DNA of 64,000 nt from Paraspadella gotoi (GCA_051294375.1 CM119263.1:13254199-13318198); one strand, 5' to 3'; shown: positions 1 to 11,925, numbered from the stretch's first letter. Notes: generated from the sequence alone by a model not told the origin. A program made the numbers and translations.

Positions 1-167
1 GAGATCCATGAAAAAAAAAAAATGCTAAAACGTAGAAATACGCATCACGTATTTGCAAGGACTTTCAACAAAGGTTCTTCTCGTTCTTCCCTTTTTCCAT
101 CCATTTCTTTTTTTCTTCAATGTGAATTTCTTGTTTGTCCTTTCTCTCACATGGTTTTTTCTCATCC

Positions 168-585
168 TCAATCCACCCATCTAACGGCCAGGCGCCAACA
201 ACTACGACCCCTCCCACACCACAACCGACCCTCCCACACCACAATCGACCCTCCCACCCCACAAATCGACCCTCCCACATTTCCAACCGACCCCCCACAC
301 CACAATCGACCCCCACACCAAATTACCTCCCACACCATAACCGACCCCTCCCACGGCCACAAACCGGACCCTCCCACACCACAATCGACCCTCCCACACC
401 ACAATCGAGCCCTCCCACAGCCCGAACTACGGGACCCTCCACACACCATCGAACTTCGACTCCCACACGCACAATCTGACCCTCCACACCATACCGATTC
501 CCTCCCCGTCCACAAACTCAGACCCTCCCTAACACCACCAAATCGAACCCCTCCCACACACAACCGACCCTCACCACCTCCTATA
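168..585. repeat. Minisatellite, unit about 20 bp
   Basis: The unit is close to CTCCCACACCACAATCGACC and recurs about 18-20 times, with best-conserved copies at 220-260 and 370-410 and increasing decay toward the 3' end. The open frames across it (for example to 699 on +) are repeat-driven: T/P/H-rich on one strand and W/G/V-rich on the other. They are not treated as genes. Confidence 0.9.
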
Positions 586-699
586 GCCACCACGACCAAA
601 ATCGACAAGACGTCGCCAGTAAGGGGCGCTTCTCCAAGAAAAGTCGTTTGTTCTTTGGCGTCGATGTGTTTGCGTTCCTCGATGTCTGTGGTTTTGTAA

Positions 700-2734
700 C
701 GAGTTTAGCCATAACCGTGGTAAATTTCTTTTGTTTTTTTTAATGCGAAAATCTCCAAACCTTTGTTGTAATTGGTAATATTCTTCTTTAGTTAGTAATC
801 GGAATTTGAGAAGGAAAGTTAAATATTAAGAATATATAATATAAATTATAATAACTCGATGCTTCAAATGCCGCAATCTCCGCTATTCAAAACTCCGTAT
901 AAAACGCATTTAAACGGCGCCGCGTCGCCCCGGCGGCGCCGACCGCGAATGTTTAGACAGAGTCTATAAGAGTCTAGGTGTTGCTATGGGTGGTGAATAG
1001 CGTCGGGTCGGGGTCCCATGCGCGCCATTAGGACGCAACGTCAACCGTCCCTTTCCGTCTTCGGCGCGAGAAGCGGATGAAAAATCAACTTTCGCCCAGA
1101 CCGACAACCCTGGAAGGAGGAGGAGGAAGAGGAGGAGAGTGAGTCGGCGAGAGAGAGGGGGGGGGGAAAGTGAAAGAGGGAAGAAAAAAAAGGTTAAGAA
1201 AAATATGATTGTTAAGGAAAGGAAAAAAGGAATAAAAGGGCAGGAAACGGTTGAAAAAAAGGAGGAAGAAAGATGCATTTTAATTAAAATCTCTACGACC
1301 AAATAAATCATTTTTTTTACGAATTAAGTTAAAGATATGTATATTCAGATAATCAGTCTTTTTTTAAAAATCTAAAACCCAGATCTTCCGACCTATTTTG
1401 CTATCTGCTCTTCAATTCGCTTACCCTCACCTCACCCTTGTTTTTTCATGCTTCCCTTCCTATCACAACGCCGCCCTGACCCGAAACACGCCGACGCTTC
1501 GCTCGATTTTGGGCCGTTTTTCGGGTACCGCGCGCAGAATCCTGACGACCTGGGCGGTCCGAATACGCACGCTTCCTTCTCCGCCATTTCGGTTTCCATC
1601 GAGAAAAAAAAACTGCAATGGAATCGATTTTGTCGGTCGTGATTGTTCGTTTGACGATGACGTTTGACAGAGGTCACTCGACGAATTGTCAGGCGACCTC
1701 AGAGGAGAGAGTGAGTTCCTTTCGGGCGCCGGCGCGGCTCGGGCCGCCGTCGGTGGGCCGGGCGTCGGTCGAACAACCTCGCTATCACTCGATTTCTGAC
1801 CCATTGACCCAGAATCTTCGTCCTCCGTTTCCTTTCGCTTCCGCCGTCGATCTCCTCGCAATTCCGCCCACTCCTCGTCCCCTCTTCCTCTTCCTCCCTT
1901 CGTCTGCTACCAATAGACTCTTTTCTCCATTCCCTCTCAGCCCCATGAGACTGGACTGACTTTTAGCCCCTTTTTCTCCGACCGATATCTTTCCTCGCCT
2001 TTTTCCCCTCATTGAATTCTTCTCTTGCCCCGCAAACTAACCCAGCGATATTTTCCTCTTCGCTCCCCCCATTCTTCTCCATCCCAATCACCCCATCATC
2101 CAAGTCACCCCATCATCCACCATCAAATCATCACCATCTTGAGTTCAAATCATTATTTCTGCTCCCGAAAAAACCGCCCTTCTTCCGAATTCTATTCTCG
2201 TGGTGTGCAAGCGTTGAAAAATTACCGAATTTAAAATCAATATTAAACTACATCTGCATAAATTTTTTTTAATTTTCGCTAGCATTTAGCTTCCTTTTAT
2301 CGAAAATAATGGCTTCTATTTGTTTCGTGAATCCCCAAATTGAATAATAATGATAAATTTTATTCAGTGGTAAACTTACACAAATATAAGCTAATCGCAA
2401 AATGCTTAATTGACACTAATTTCAAGTTTAATTTCTTAATGTTACTCAATCTGCAAAACTTAAAAAACGTTCGAAATTACCTTATTTGTCATATATTGGC
2501 CTCATATTGTAATTATATTTTCATGTGTTAATGTGTCCTCTTAGATTTTTTAATTAATTGTTCTACCCCGATTCACACATCGACCCACCTCCACCCTGTA
2601 CCCAAGGCGCACCCCACCTTGACCCCTAAAGGTCATGACCACAATAAAAACCGCGTCGTTGTGAAAAACCCCGAAATGCAGCCTCTAAATAAATAAGTCC
2701 AAGTTCCGTTGAGTTTTTATTTGACCCCATGTCT
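700..2734. other. Non-coding interval with two GC-rich islands
   Basis: No supported gene. Islands at about 880-1080 and 1690-1790 are clearly GC-richer than their surroundings. At 916-940 an 8-bp inverted repeat (GGCGCCGC / GCGGCGCC) could form a hairpin. 2012-2270 is C/T-rich, and 2270-2560 is AT-rich with nothing recognisable. The open frames are short and unlike any family I know. Confidence 0.5.
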
Positions 2735-3065
2735 GAGGAGGAGGAGAGAGAGAGGAGAGAGAGAGAGGAGAGAGAAGACGAGAGAGGTGGGGAGAGAGGA
2801 GAGGAAGGAGAGAGAGAGGAGAGAGAGCGACGGTGAGTTTTAAAATGGCGGTTAGGATCTCGTTTTAGTGTCCAGCTTGGCCGATGAAAAAAGGGGTATA
2901 AAAAAGGTGAACACAGGAGGTAAGAGAAAAATAGGAAGGTGGCATGAGAGGGAGAGTAAAGTGAGAGGAGAGAGAGAGAGGAGGAAGAGAGAGACGAGAG
3001 AGAGAGAGGAGAGAGAGCAGAGAGGAGAGAGAGAAGCGAGGGAGTGCAAACGGCAAGAGAAAGAA
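2735..3065. repeat. Interrupted (GA)n purine tract
   Basis: Two GA/GGA-rich blocks (about 2735-2830 and 2945-3062) are separated by non-repetitive sequence. Serine/leucine-rich and arginine/glutamate-rich frames on the two strands are shadows of the repeat. Confidence 0.85.
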
Positions 3066-4185
3066 GCATTTGGTTGATTACGTCGACACTTTTATTAACT
3101 TTTTTCTTCGCCATTTTGTTCGTTCTCGTTTGCGGCGCTGACTTTTATTTCAAAAGCGGAAAAAAACGAGCGGCGGAGAGCGAGGAACAGGGCGAGAGAA
3201 ATAAATATGGCTGGAGTTCAGCTTTTTTTTTAATTTTAATTGTTGTTACTTTTTATGGTCATTTGGTCACTACACCTCTAATTTTATTATTTCTAACTTT
3301 TGATACATTTTTCACGAATCAATATTTTCCCAGAGAAAAAGAATAAACAATCACGAAAAAACGATACCTTTCAAAAATAATTAATATCCGTAAAGGGAAA
3401 TTTTAGTAATGAAAAAAATAGGGGTCACTAGTTCAAGGAGAGAGAAAACACTTCACGAAGGGGAGCGAATGAAGTGAATGAAGGAAAATGAAGTAGAGTG
3501 AAGTGACGCGAGACAAATGGACAAAACAAGAAGACGCTCTGGGGTCTCGACGATTCGGGGGAGGAGTCAGGCGGCGGAGGAGAAAGGAGGAGAAAGGGCG
3601 GACGGAAATAGAGCGAAAAGTAGAAGCAAAAACATTTTAGTTGTGATGGGAGACGTTTTCGTCACGTTGACTTAAAAATTCCTCAGTTAACTTTAAAACG
3701 GCGCAATTTTAAACATTAAAGATATACTTTTTTATTTTTCGGAAATTGATCTTAAATTGCTTTACTCATATTTTCAGGGAAACAGGGGCCAACTTCCGGC
3801 CGTAAGTTCGGTCTCAAGCTCGAGCTCCACACTCACAGACATCGGGCAAAAGACGAACAAAGACGGGCAGAGGAACGGAGCAAAGACGTGCGGGATCGGC
3901 TCTTCGTAACGCGGGAAGCGCAAAACAACGCGGAACCCAAGGATGAAATGGGACAAAGACTCAAAGTGTTTGTTTGGCGTCGATTAAGCGCCGACGCCGG
4001 AAGTGGAATTCCCTTGTGAGAGGAATTTGAAGGAAAGGGCGGGGGAAGTGGGAGTTGGGGTTGGAGAGTGGGAGGGGAGTGACTCAAGAAAAAGTTATCT
4101 CTCTCTTCGTGTTCAGTAGGCAGAAATGACATAATATAAATTCATTCTTCAATAATAAATTCGTTATAATTAAGGATTAAGGATT

Positions 4186-4190
<5 letters not shown>
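3066..4190. other. Non-coding interval
   Basis: AT-rich with purine-rich patches (3440-3640, 4020-4090). No splice-bounded or family-like coding segment was seen. Confidence 0.45.
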
Positions 4191-4222
<32 letters not shown>

Positions 4223-4227
4223 CTCTC

Positions 4228-4280
<53 letters not shown>
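4191..4280. repeat. (CT)n microsatellite
   Basis: About 90 bases of CT with a few interruptions (GGCTCTCCTC at about 4221-4230), ending in poly-T. Confidence 0.9.
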
Positions 4281-5658
4281 TTTTTTTTCTTAATTCCGTT
4301 TTCTGTCGATATATTTTCCTCTGATCTTCACCTTTTGAATGTCCGGTGCACGAAGGCCGCGCCACTGAGTTCCAAGGCCGCGGATCCCATGGGTTCTGTT
4401 TTCAACGCCCTCGGCCTCATTCTGGATCATGCGCAAGCGCTAAGTCCCCGCGCAACGTTCTTTTTGTTTTTAATCGCAATTTTATCGATTGCGGTAGTGA
4501 TTCTGTCGTTTGTAAACATTATTCCGTGAACATTCGCTGCTTTTTTGACATTCTGTCCTTGGACTTGAGCGAATAGTTAACACGATTCTTTAAAATTTTC
4601 GCTTCCGCTTCATCCTCACAGTTTTCTCATTTATTTTCGCAGCAATTGGTATGACCCCTTATAACCACCACCCTCCAACCAACCACCGTCCACATCTCCA
4701 CACTTAATCTCCCGACACTCGAGTGGCTGCAACAACGGTCAACGTGCGAGGGGAAAGTTATTCGATTCAAGCCCCGAGGAGACTCCAACGTGGAACGTAG
4801 GGGGAGGGGGGAGGGGAGGGCGACGGGGGGGAGAGGGGGGGTGTCAAAGACGGGTGGCTAAAGATAAAAAGGTGTGTTCGAGGAGAAGAATGGAGANNNN
4901 NNNNNNNNNNNNNNNNNNNNNGAATGGAGGAGAATGGAGGAGAATGGAGCGGGTTGAGAGGAAAAGGGAGGAATGCGAAATGAGGAAAGAGTGAAAAGAA
5001 TTCGGAGAAAGTGGAATAGAAGCAAAGCGGTGATAATGGAGTAAAGGAGAAAAAAGTCAAAGCAAAGGTTTGCAACTCAAACACAATGAAGTTAAAAGTC
5101 GGCCGCTTTGGAAGCTCCGTTTGAAGAAAAAGAAGCAAAGCAAAAAAGCAAAGCAAAGGAAAGCAAAGCAGAAAAATTAATTTTTCGAGTTTTGGTGTGT
5201 GGTTGGCACAAAACGATTGTGGAAAAAATGGAACTAAGTTGTGGAAAAAGAAGACTTGTGGATAAAGAAAAGTTGGTTTGTTTTCAAGTGAGCCTTTGTC
5301 GCTCGAGACGCGCAAAAAACTCCCGAGGGTCGACAGTCAGGGGAATCGGTATAACGGGTGAGGCACGAGCCCCTCGGGGTCGGGCGAGCTGGGCGGGCGT
5401 GTCAGACTAAGGATTAGTGCGGGCGATTCTCGGGCAGAGGGGACAAGACAAGATGGTTAGACCTTATGAGACGGACCCTTGCAGAACGCAGAAGCTTGAG
5501 AAGCGAATGAAACTAGATAACATGATATAGACTAAAAGAAAGAAAGACAGAAAAAAAAGAAAGAAAAAAATAAAGATAGAAAGAAAGTCAGAAAAGTTTT
5601 TTAAACGAGACTGTGAGTGAATCTTTATTGAAAGCTTGCAGGGAACTGCTATGTCATT
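4281..5658. other. Non-coding interval with a 25-N gap
   Basis: 4330-4530 is a less repetitive patch containing TGTAAACA and TTGCGGTAG, which resemble forkhead and Runx sites; a 64-codon frame there is not recognised. Purine-rich sequence at 4800-5180 surrounds a 25-N gap at 4897-4921, with GAATGGAGGAGAATGGAGG repeated beside it. 5290-5420 is GC-richer. 5530-5600 is an A/G-rich low-complexity stretch. Confidence 0.45.
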
Positions 5659-5780
5659 ATCTTGTAAGAGTGATGGAGGCCTTAAACCACCAAAGCCCGT
5701 CCAAAGTCATAGGCAAGATAGATTATTTATTAAATGAATGGATAATTTTTATATTGGTTGTAGTTGTACCAATTTCATAT
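5659..5780. repeat. Dispersed repeat, copy 1
   Basis: From ATCTTGTAAGAGTGATGGAG this is nearly identical to 10683-10797, including TTAAACCACCAAAGCC and the AT-rich tail ending near TTGTACCA. A weaker relative may lie at 16842-16910. About 120 bp with no coding capacity; a short interspersed element or a fragment of a larger transposon is likely. The family was not identified. Confidence 0.85.
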
Positions 5781-7896
5781 AAATTAATATTTCTAATATA
5801 TTGTTACATTGTTAAAGTATTGCTTTATTTGTTTAGGTGATATTAACGCGAAGATGCGGAGCGAATAACGGTTACATGACTTTCACGGATGTCTTGATGT
5901 CTCCAGGCCCCCTCGCCACTGCCCTCCCATCTTTACCTCAACGTCTATTACATAAACTGGATAAAGCTGATTAGGGCGTTAGGTGTTGACATTATTTCGA
6001 GAGACTTGGTCTATTTAAGATTCTCGTAAAATCGTACGTAAATATAAAACTTTGAACACACACTTTGTTTTTTGCTACGAATGAATGAACCTCTTTGAAC
6101 AATCACCTTCCTACGGTAATGATTCATAATGTTTTTTATACTTATTTTTGGTAGTTAAATTTCTTGAGCGAAGCTAGTTATGACATTAATTATGTCGGGA
6201 GAGTTCAAACCAAAGGAGCGAGCTATAATTAAATCTTTATTTTTGTAAAATAGTAAAAACCATTAATGAATAAAGATGAGATTGTCAGCGGACTAAAGTG
6301 ACGTAGAGGAGGCGAAATCGGCAAAATCCATTGATCGTTCATTTTAATCTTTCTTCGTCGTTGTCGTCGTTGTCGGCATTTCATTATCTTCGTCGTTGTC
6401 CCCCAATTATTTCTAACTCTGGCGCTTCGGTTTCTTAGAATCACGATCGTGCATTCGCATGCAAATACCAAACGAATTAATATCCTCTCGTAAGAACGAC
6501 GACGGCCGCCCACGACCACTTTACAGCCACGATCGCCAACGCCGCCGACAACGACCCCTGTGTAAAATCCGATTTTTACAATTCGCCTTTTTCGTCGAGG
6601 TGACGTGGGGCGAGGCAAGGAGGAGCGGGGTTCGCGTGCGGGACCTTTACTCTTTCACGTCCTCTCATGACCCTTGATTCTCAAATACAAATTTGATTGC
6701 GACGAATATCCCTCAATCGATTTCCTTGACAACGACGATAATTATTGTCGTGCATTTGTAAATTGTGACGTCATCGGCCTATTGTATCATTTTTATTGTG
6801 TGCACTGTGCATGTCTTTAAACCGACTTTTTCGGTGGAGGAGCTCCATAGAGAACAGGCATTTAAATAATGATAGTTTTTGTGAGTTTTTGCGATTGTTA
6901 TAAACGTTCTCTTTGGTTTGACATTTTCCTTGTCATATTGTCGATACGTTCTTTATTTTTCGGTCATCCTTTTCTCTTTCTCGTTGACGAATTTCGCATC
7001 GTCATGTCATGTCATGATCGTCAGGATCGTCATTTTATCGTCACCATCGTCGTCGGGAATTCTCGTCCTTTGATGCTTCGCCGCCGCGAACGTGGGCTTG
7101 GGCGTCGAGGCGTCCAACACGTGGACACGCCCCCTTTTTTGTAGTCGTCGTTGATTTTCGAGCGACGGATCTCCCAAAGTCTCCCGCTCGCGTAATCCCT
7201 TCCAACTAACCCCCCCTTTCCCTTCTCCCGCCAACGGGCGCCTAATTCCTCGTCCACCATTGTAATGTCGTTCTGACGCCAAGCGGTGGCAGGTAGCGGG
7301 GTGGAAGGAGGTTGGGGGCGTTTGGTGCTGGAAAACGGTCATTTGGACAAAGGAGGGTCCTCGTGGATTAGAAGAGATCGAGGGTGGGGGATAGAGGGTA
7401 AGTGATCAGAATATACAGTCTCACTCCCTCTTTTGTCAACTGAAGGGGTTAATGAGTCGCGGGGGTGGAAGCCCTCAAACAGCCGTTCGATGGTCGCCGA
7501 CGTCTTATCTTTAATCTCTCAATCGCTTCATCATTGGTTATGTTAGTTGGGAAATCCCATTAGAGAGGCAGAAAAGGAGAAGAAGGAAGAGAAAAGAAAT
7601 TAAAGAGTTCTATAGAGAGGGACAATTTAAAGAGACAAGTTTATAGTCATGGTTTATAAACAAAATTATTAGTTTTTAATCTATCAGTCACATCTACCGA
7701 TATATGTTTAAATAATATCAAATGCGAAGGGCGGATCTACGAAATTGGCTCACAGAGTCACGTCTACATTTCATGCGCGAAGTTTACGTAATAAATCACC
7801 GTCTCTCTGGTAAGAGGCCAACTAGTGAAGGTCCGACGCTCCAAACCTCAATAAGCGAAACAAGTTTGAGCAAACAATGTCGGATCTGGCCTACGA
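5781..7896. other. Non-coding interval
   Basis: No supported gene. 6340-6400 is rich in CGT/GTTGTC trinucleotides. A perfect octamer ATGCAAAT lies at 6459-6466. 6182-6196 (GACATTAATTATGTC) has inverted GACAT/ATGTC arms around TAATT. 6990-7330 is mixed sequence with modest open frames on both strands, none recognised. Confidence 0.45.
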
Positions 7897-7985
7897 TAAT
7901 TAATTAATTAATTGATTAATTAATTAATATAGATTAATTAATTAATTAATAGATTAATTAATTAATTAATTAATAGATTAATTAT
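7897..7985. repeat. (TTAA)n tetranucleotide repeat
   Basis: Mostly TTAATTAATTAA with GATTAATTAA interruptions, about 90 bp. Similar short runs recur at 9935-10010 inside the tandem array. Confidence 0.9.
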
Positions 7986-8398
7986 AATTTTATATTCAGC
8001 TTGTCATCATCGATGTCCTTAAAATTGAGTCAGGACAGTTATTAAATGTTTTTGTTACATTTTATCAAAACAAAACAAATATCTCTATTATCGAGCCAGG
8101 CGGGCAAAGCCCGTCCTGTCTAGATTTTTTTTCGGTTTAGCTTTCGGTCTCGCTTTTTTTGCAATCATGGCTTCTGAAAGTGTGATATCATAGGGAGTTG
8201 AATTTTCATATATGGTCTTCCTAATCATCAAGATCTTTAAAATTCTCATGTTTCATATCAACATTGGATATTCTGTTTATGTTTTATTTACAAAACAAAA
8301 AACGTTTTTTAATTATATTTCGCTCTCTCTCTCTCTCTTTTTCTCCGTCACTGCTTCTTCTAAAAAACGAGTTCCGGCTCTGCAGCGTCTGTCCAGCT

Positions 8399-8441
<43 letters not shown>

Positions 8442-8484
8442 TTTTTACAAAAATTTTTTAGATATAATGTGGGTTCAATAATGT

Positions 8485-8590
8485 AAAAACGATGCCGCGA
8501 ACGGGCGCGAACCCGGGTCCTTTGGGTAGAGAATAGCTCATGCTACGTGCGGGCGCCATAGTACTGCTGATTCTTTAACGAGTAAAGGGG
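8485..8590 (-). repeat. tRNA-like / SINE-like sequence
   Basis: On the minus strand GGACCCGGGTTCGCGCCC resembles a tRNA T-arm or B box, with TAGCATGAGC upstream as a poor A box, and a (TC)n tract abuts on the plus strand. The T stem is imperfect and no cloverleaf forms, so this is a decayed tRNA-derived element at best, not a tRNA gene. Confidence 0.35.
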
Positions 8591-8931
8591 CTGTAGAGCT
8601 TCTCTCTCTCTCTCTCTTTTAATTATTATATACGCTCTTTCTCTTTCTCTTTTTCTCTGCAGCGGCTGTCTCTCTCTCTTCTCTTTTCTCTTCTCTCTCT
8701 GTCTCTCTGTCTCTCTGTGTGTGTCTGTCCCTATCTGTCGATCTTTGCTGATCGTTTGTTTTTTGAAAAATTCTGATTATTTTTTTCTTCTAAAACTTTT
8801 TATTATTGCCATTTATTCCGCGCTTTTTTTCAATACAAAATCCATATTTTTCATCCGAGATTTCGTGGTTTATTCTCTTTCTTTCTCTCTCTCTCTCTCT
8901 CTCTCTCCTTTCTCTCTCTCCTCTCTTTCTT

Positions 8932-8962
<31 letters not shown>

Positions 8963-8999
8963 TCTTTCACTCATACACGCATTTGTTTGTTTTATTGAC

Positions 9000-9205
9000 T
9001 ATCATCGCATCAATGAATGACAATTCATCGAATCAATGATGACAATCACGCATCACTGAATGACTATCATCACAGCAGTGATGACTATCCATCGCATCAA
9101 TAATTGATGATTATATCGAATCAATAATCCAATTCTATTACATCAATAAATTACTATTACATCAATCAATTAGTATTACCTCAATCAATTACTAGTACAT
9201 CAACA
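9000..9205. repeat. Degenerate minisatellite, unit about 20 bp
   Basis: A unit like ATTACTATTACATCAATCAA recurs from about 9000 to 9205, most regular at 9130-9200 and decayed at the 5' end, where TGACTATCATCG variants occur. Non-coding. Confidence 0.7.
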
Positions 9206-9321
9206 ATGTGTTATCGCATGATTCATTCGTTTTTTCCCGGGTTTTTTCATTAATTTTCTATGATAGTGGGCTCTGGCTCGATCTTGAGTCCTTTTAAGAT
9301 TTTTTTATTTTTATGTCTCCT

Positions 9322-9354
<33 letters not shown>

Positions 9355-9492
9355 GTCTCTCTCTCACTCTCTCTTTCTCTCTCTCTCTCTCCTCCCTTTT
9401 TATGCAATAGCGACGATCCTTATGCTTTTAAGATTTTTTTAACTTGCATCATTTTTTCAACTGCATCATTTTTTCAACTTGCATTCCGTCAA

Positions 9493-10445
9493 AAACTTTA
9501 TATCTAGCTTCTTCACTCCTTTCCTACCGGCTCACAAAATTTCATCTCAATCTATCATGGGTTTAAAATAAATAAAAAGATTCAAGTAAATGTGACTCAT
9601 ATTTTTTTCATTTAAACTCATTTCCCTGGTACGTTTCCACTGAAACTTTATATCAAGCTTCGTCATACGTTTTCCTACCCACACACAAAATTTCAACTCA
9701 ATCTATCCATCCAATTATGATTAATTGGAGTATATCGGTTAAATAAGTAAAAAGATTTTAGTAATTCGACTTATGTTTTTTCATTTAACTAATTTCCACT
9801 CACACGATTCCATCGAAATTTTATATCCAGCTTATCACACACTTTCCTACCCACACACCAAAAATTAATTTCCATCCAACCAGCCATAACGAAGTTATTG
9901 GAGCTTTTTGCTAAGATGGGACGGATGGACGGATGATTGACTAATTAATTAATTATGTGATTAATTTATTTACTAATTGATTAATTAACTGATTAATTAT
10001 TTGATTTATTAATACATCCTGCAAGATACATTTAACTATACAAAGGAAAAAGAAGCATAATCAATTAGTAAAACAGGTTTTTTGTTTTTTTCATTTTAAA
10101 CTCATTTCCACTCAAATATATTCCATCGAAACTTGATTCCTGTTCAATCACACCACTTTCCTACCCACATACAAAATTCCAGGTCAATCAGCCCATCCAC
10201 TCATGAGCAATTGGTGTTCAAATAGTGAATATATTTTTTTTTTTGTTTTTTCCAATTAAACATCTATTTCCACTCGGACGATTCCACTCGAAACTTAATT
10301 CCAGCTCAATCACACCACTTACTATCTACACAAAAATTTCCCCATATTTAAATCCCATATCCATCCAATCACGAGTAATTGTGTTTTTATGCTTAAGGGT
10401 GGGACGACAGGACGGGACGGACGGACAGACAGACGACGGAGGACA
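9493..10445. repeat. Tandem array of a 150-170 bp unit ending in a GGACGGACAGACAGAC tract
   Basis: Five copies of a unit containing AAACTTTATATCCAGCTT, TCACACACTTTCCTACCC, AAAATTTCAACTCAATC and a TTTCATTTAAACTCATTTCC spacer start near 9493, 9643, 9816, 10129 and 10291. The 313-bp step between copies three and four holds an insertion with TTAA-type repeats. After copy three and again after copy five come GGACGGATGGACGG-type and GGACGGACGGACAGACAGAC tracts. The texture is that of a non-autonomous repeat; no protein-coding remnant was seen. Confidence 0.8.
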
Positions 10446-10575
10446 TCATTTTTTTTGCATAATTTATTCATAATTCGATGTTCTGACATGATATAAGTGT
10501 GTGCCCGACAATATTGAGGGGGCGGACCGACCGGACCGAAGAAAGTGTAGTTATAAAAAGTGAGTTATAGAGTAG

Positions 10576-10597
10576 GGATCTGCTGATAAGCAGATCC
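10576..10597. other. Perfect hairpin, 9-bp stem and 4-nt loop
   Basis: GGATCTGCT, GATA, AGCAGATCC. It lies between the tandem array and the second dispersed-repeat copy, followed by an A8/T5 run. It could be the end of a small transposon; no partner terminal repeat was found. Confidence 0.6.
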
Positions 10598-10682
10598 GAC
10601 TAAAAAAAATTTTTATATAAGGAAACAACGCTACGTTTTTCCACAGCTTTTGTTTTCCATCACTCCCCAAAATAAAATAAAT

Positions 10683-10797
10683 ATCTTGTAAGAGTGATGG
10701 AGGCCTTAAACCACCAAAGCCTGTCCAAAGTCAGGGGCAAGATAGCTTATTTATTGAAATGAATAGATAATTTTATATTGGTTGTACCATATCATTC
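10683..10797. repeat. Dispersed repeat, copy 2
   Basis: The partner of 5659-5780 in the same orientation, with a handful of substitutions and small indels. The shared boundary at ATCTTGTAAGAG suggests a real element edge. Confidence 0.85.
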
Positions 10798-10799
10798 AA

Positions 10800-11550
10800 A
10801 AATACCAAGATAAAAGGAAAAGAAACCCAGATTCAGTAGGAAGAAGACAGTAAGAAGTTTCTCAAAATTTGTTTGTTTTGCTATATCGAATATTTAAACT
10901 TCAGTACAAGGCTTTATGAAAAAAAAGTGGGTAAGAATGCAAATATTCAGTAGAATGTAAACAGAATGTAAGTACGTCGAAAAAATATATACTTCTTTTA
11001 AGATCGTGAAATAAAAACAAGAGGTTTTGAAAGACGATCAACGAAAAATTCACAGAAAATTAGCGAGCGGTCTCTCTCTCACTCCTCTTCTCTCTCTCTC
11101 TCCTCCTCTCTCTCTCTTCTCTCTCTCTCTCTCTTCTCCACTGTCTTTCTCTTTTCTCTCATTGCTCTTCTCTTCTCTCCAGACTCCACTTTTTTTTTCT
11201 CCGCCTCTCCTGGTGACTCATTAGCGCGGCTAACTTCTATAACTATGTATGACATTATATAAAGAGAGATCCTGTCTCTCGGGAATCCCCCACGCAGAGA
11301 CAACGAGACGCGGGGGGTCACGTGACCCAAAAACTTCTGGCTTTCATTCGGTGGTCGAGAGGCGAAGACCCGAGGCGGACTGGCGGGAGATTCTCTCAGT
11401 CAGACCAAAACATTTTAGAGTTTTCAGTTCACTTTAACCACCCTGCTATTTTCATTTGTCATCGTTTGTCGTCTCTCTCTCTCTCTCACTCCTCTCGCTC
11501 TCTCGTCTCTCTCTCTCTCTTCTCTCCTCTCTCTTCTCGTCTCTCGATCT

Positions 11551-11583
<33 letters not shown>

Positions 11584-11925
11584 CTCGGCCAGGCCATGAG
11601 AAGCCATCCCTACCCGAGACGGTGTGCCTCAAGCTTCTTTTCTTCCCCTCTCCTCCCTTAATCCTGCCTCTCGCTGCCCTTACCCTCCCCCGATTTGCCT
11701 ACCTCCCCGGTCTTCCCCTCCCCCCTTAATCCCCCCTGATATTCCTGGAATTCGAAAGCATTTGGTTTTGGTCGTATCTTCGTCATGTTTTAGTGCCGAA
11801 GCGGAGCCTTTCGGGGGCGAGGCATGGGAAGAAGCCTTCCAGGGGGGAGCAGAGGTAGGGGGATGAAGCCTTCCAGAGGGGGGGGGGGAGCAAGGTAGGG
11901 GGATGAAGCCTTCCAGGGGGTCGAG
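10800..11925. other. Non-coding interval with TC tracts and a short minisatellite
   Basis: TC-rich blocks at about 11070-11165 and 11470-11585. At about 11829-11925 a 34-40 bp unit (GAAGCCTTCCAGGGGGGAGC then AGGTAGGGGGAT) is repeated nearly three times. Open frames here are repeat-driven. Confidence 0.6.

Larger units (their letters stand above)
8320..9395. repeat. Belt of (TC)n microsatellites
   Basis: TC-rich blocks lie at about 8320-8350, 8401-8432, 8600-8720, 8876-8962 and 9314-9393, separated by AT-rich spacers. All run in the same pyrimidine orientation on the plus strand. Confidence 0.9.

Noticed and set aside
22-699. 225-codon T/P/H-rich frame at the window start
   Set aside because: It is the translation of a 20-bp minisatellite; the opposite strand is equally open.
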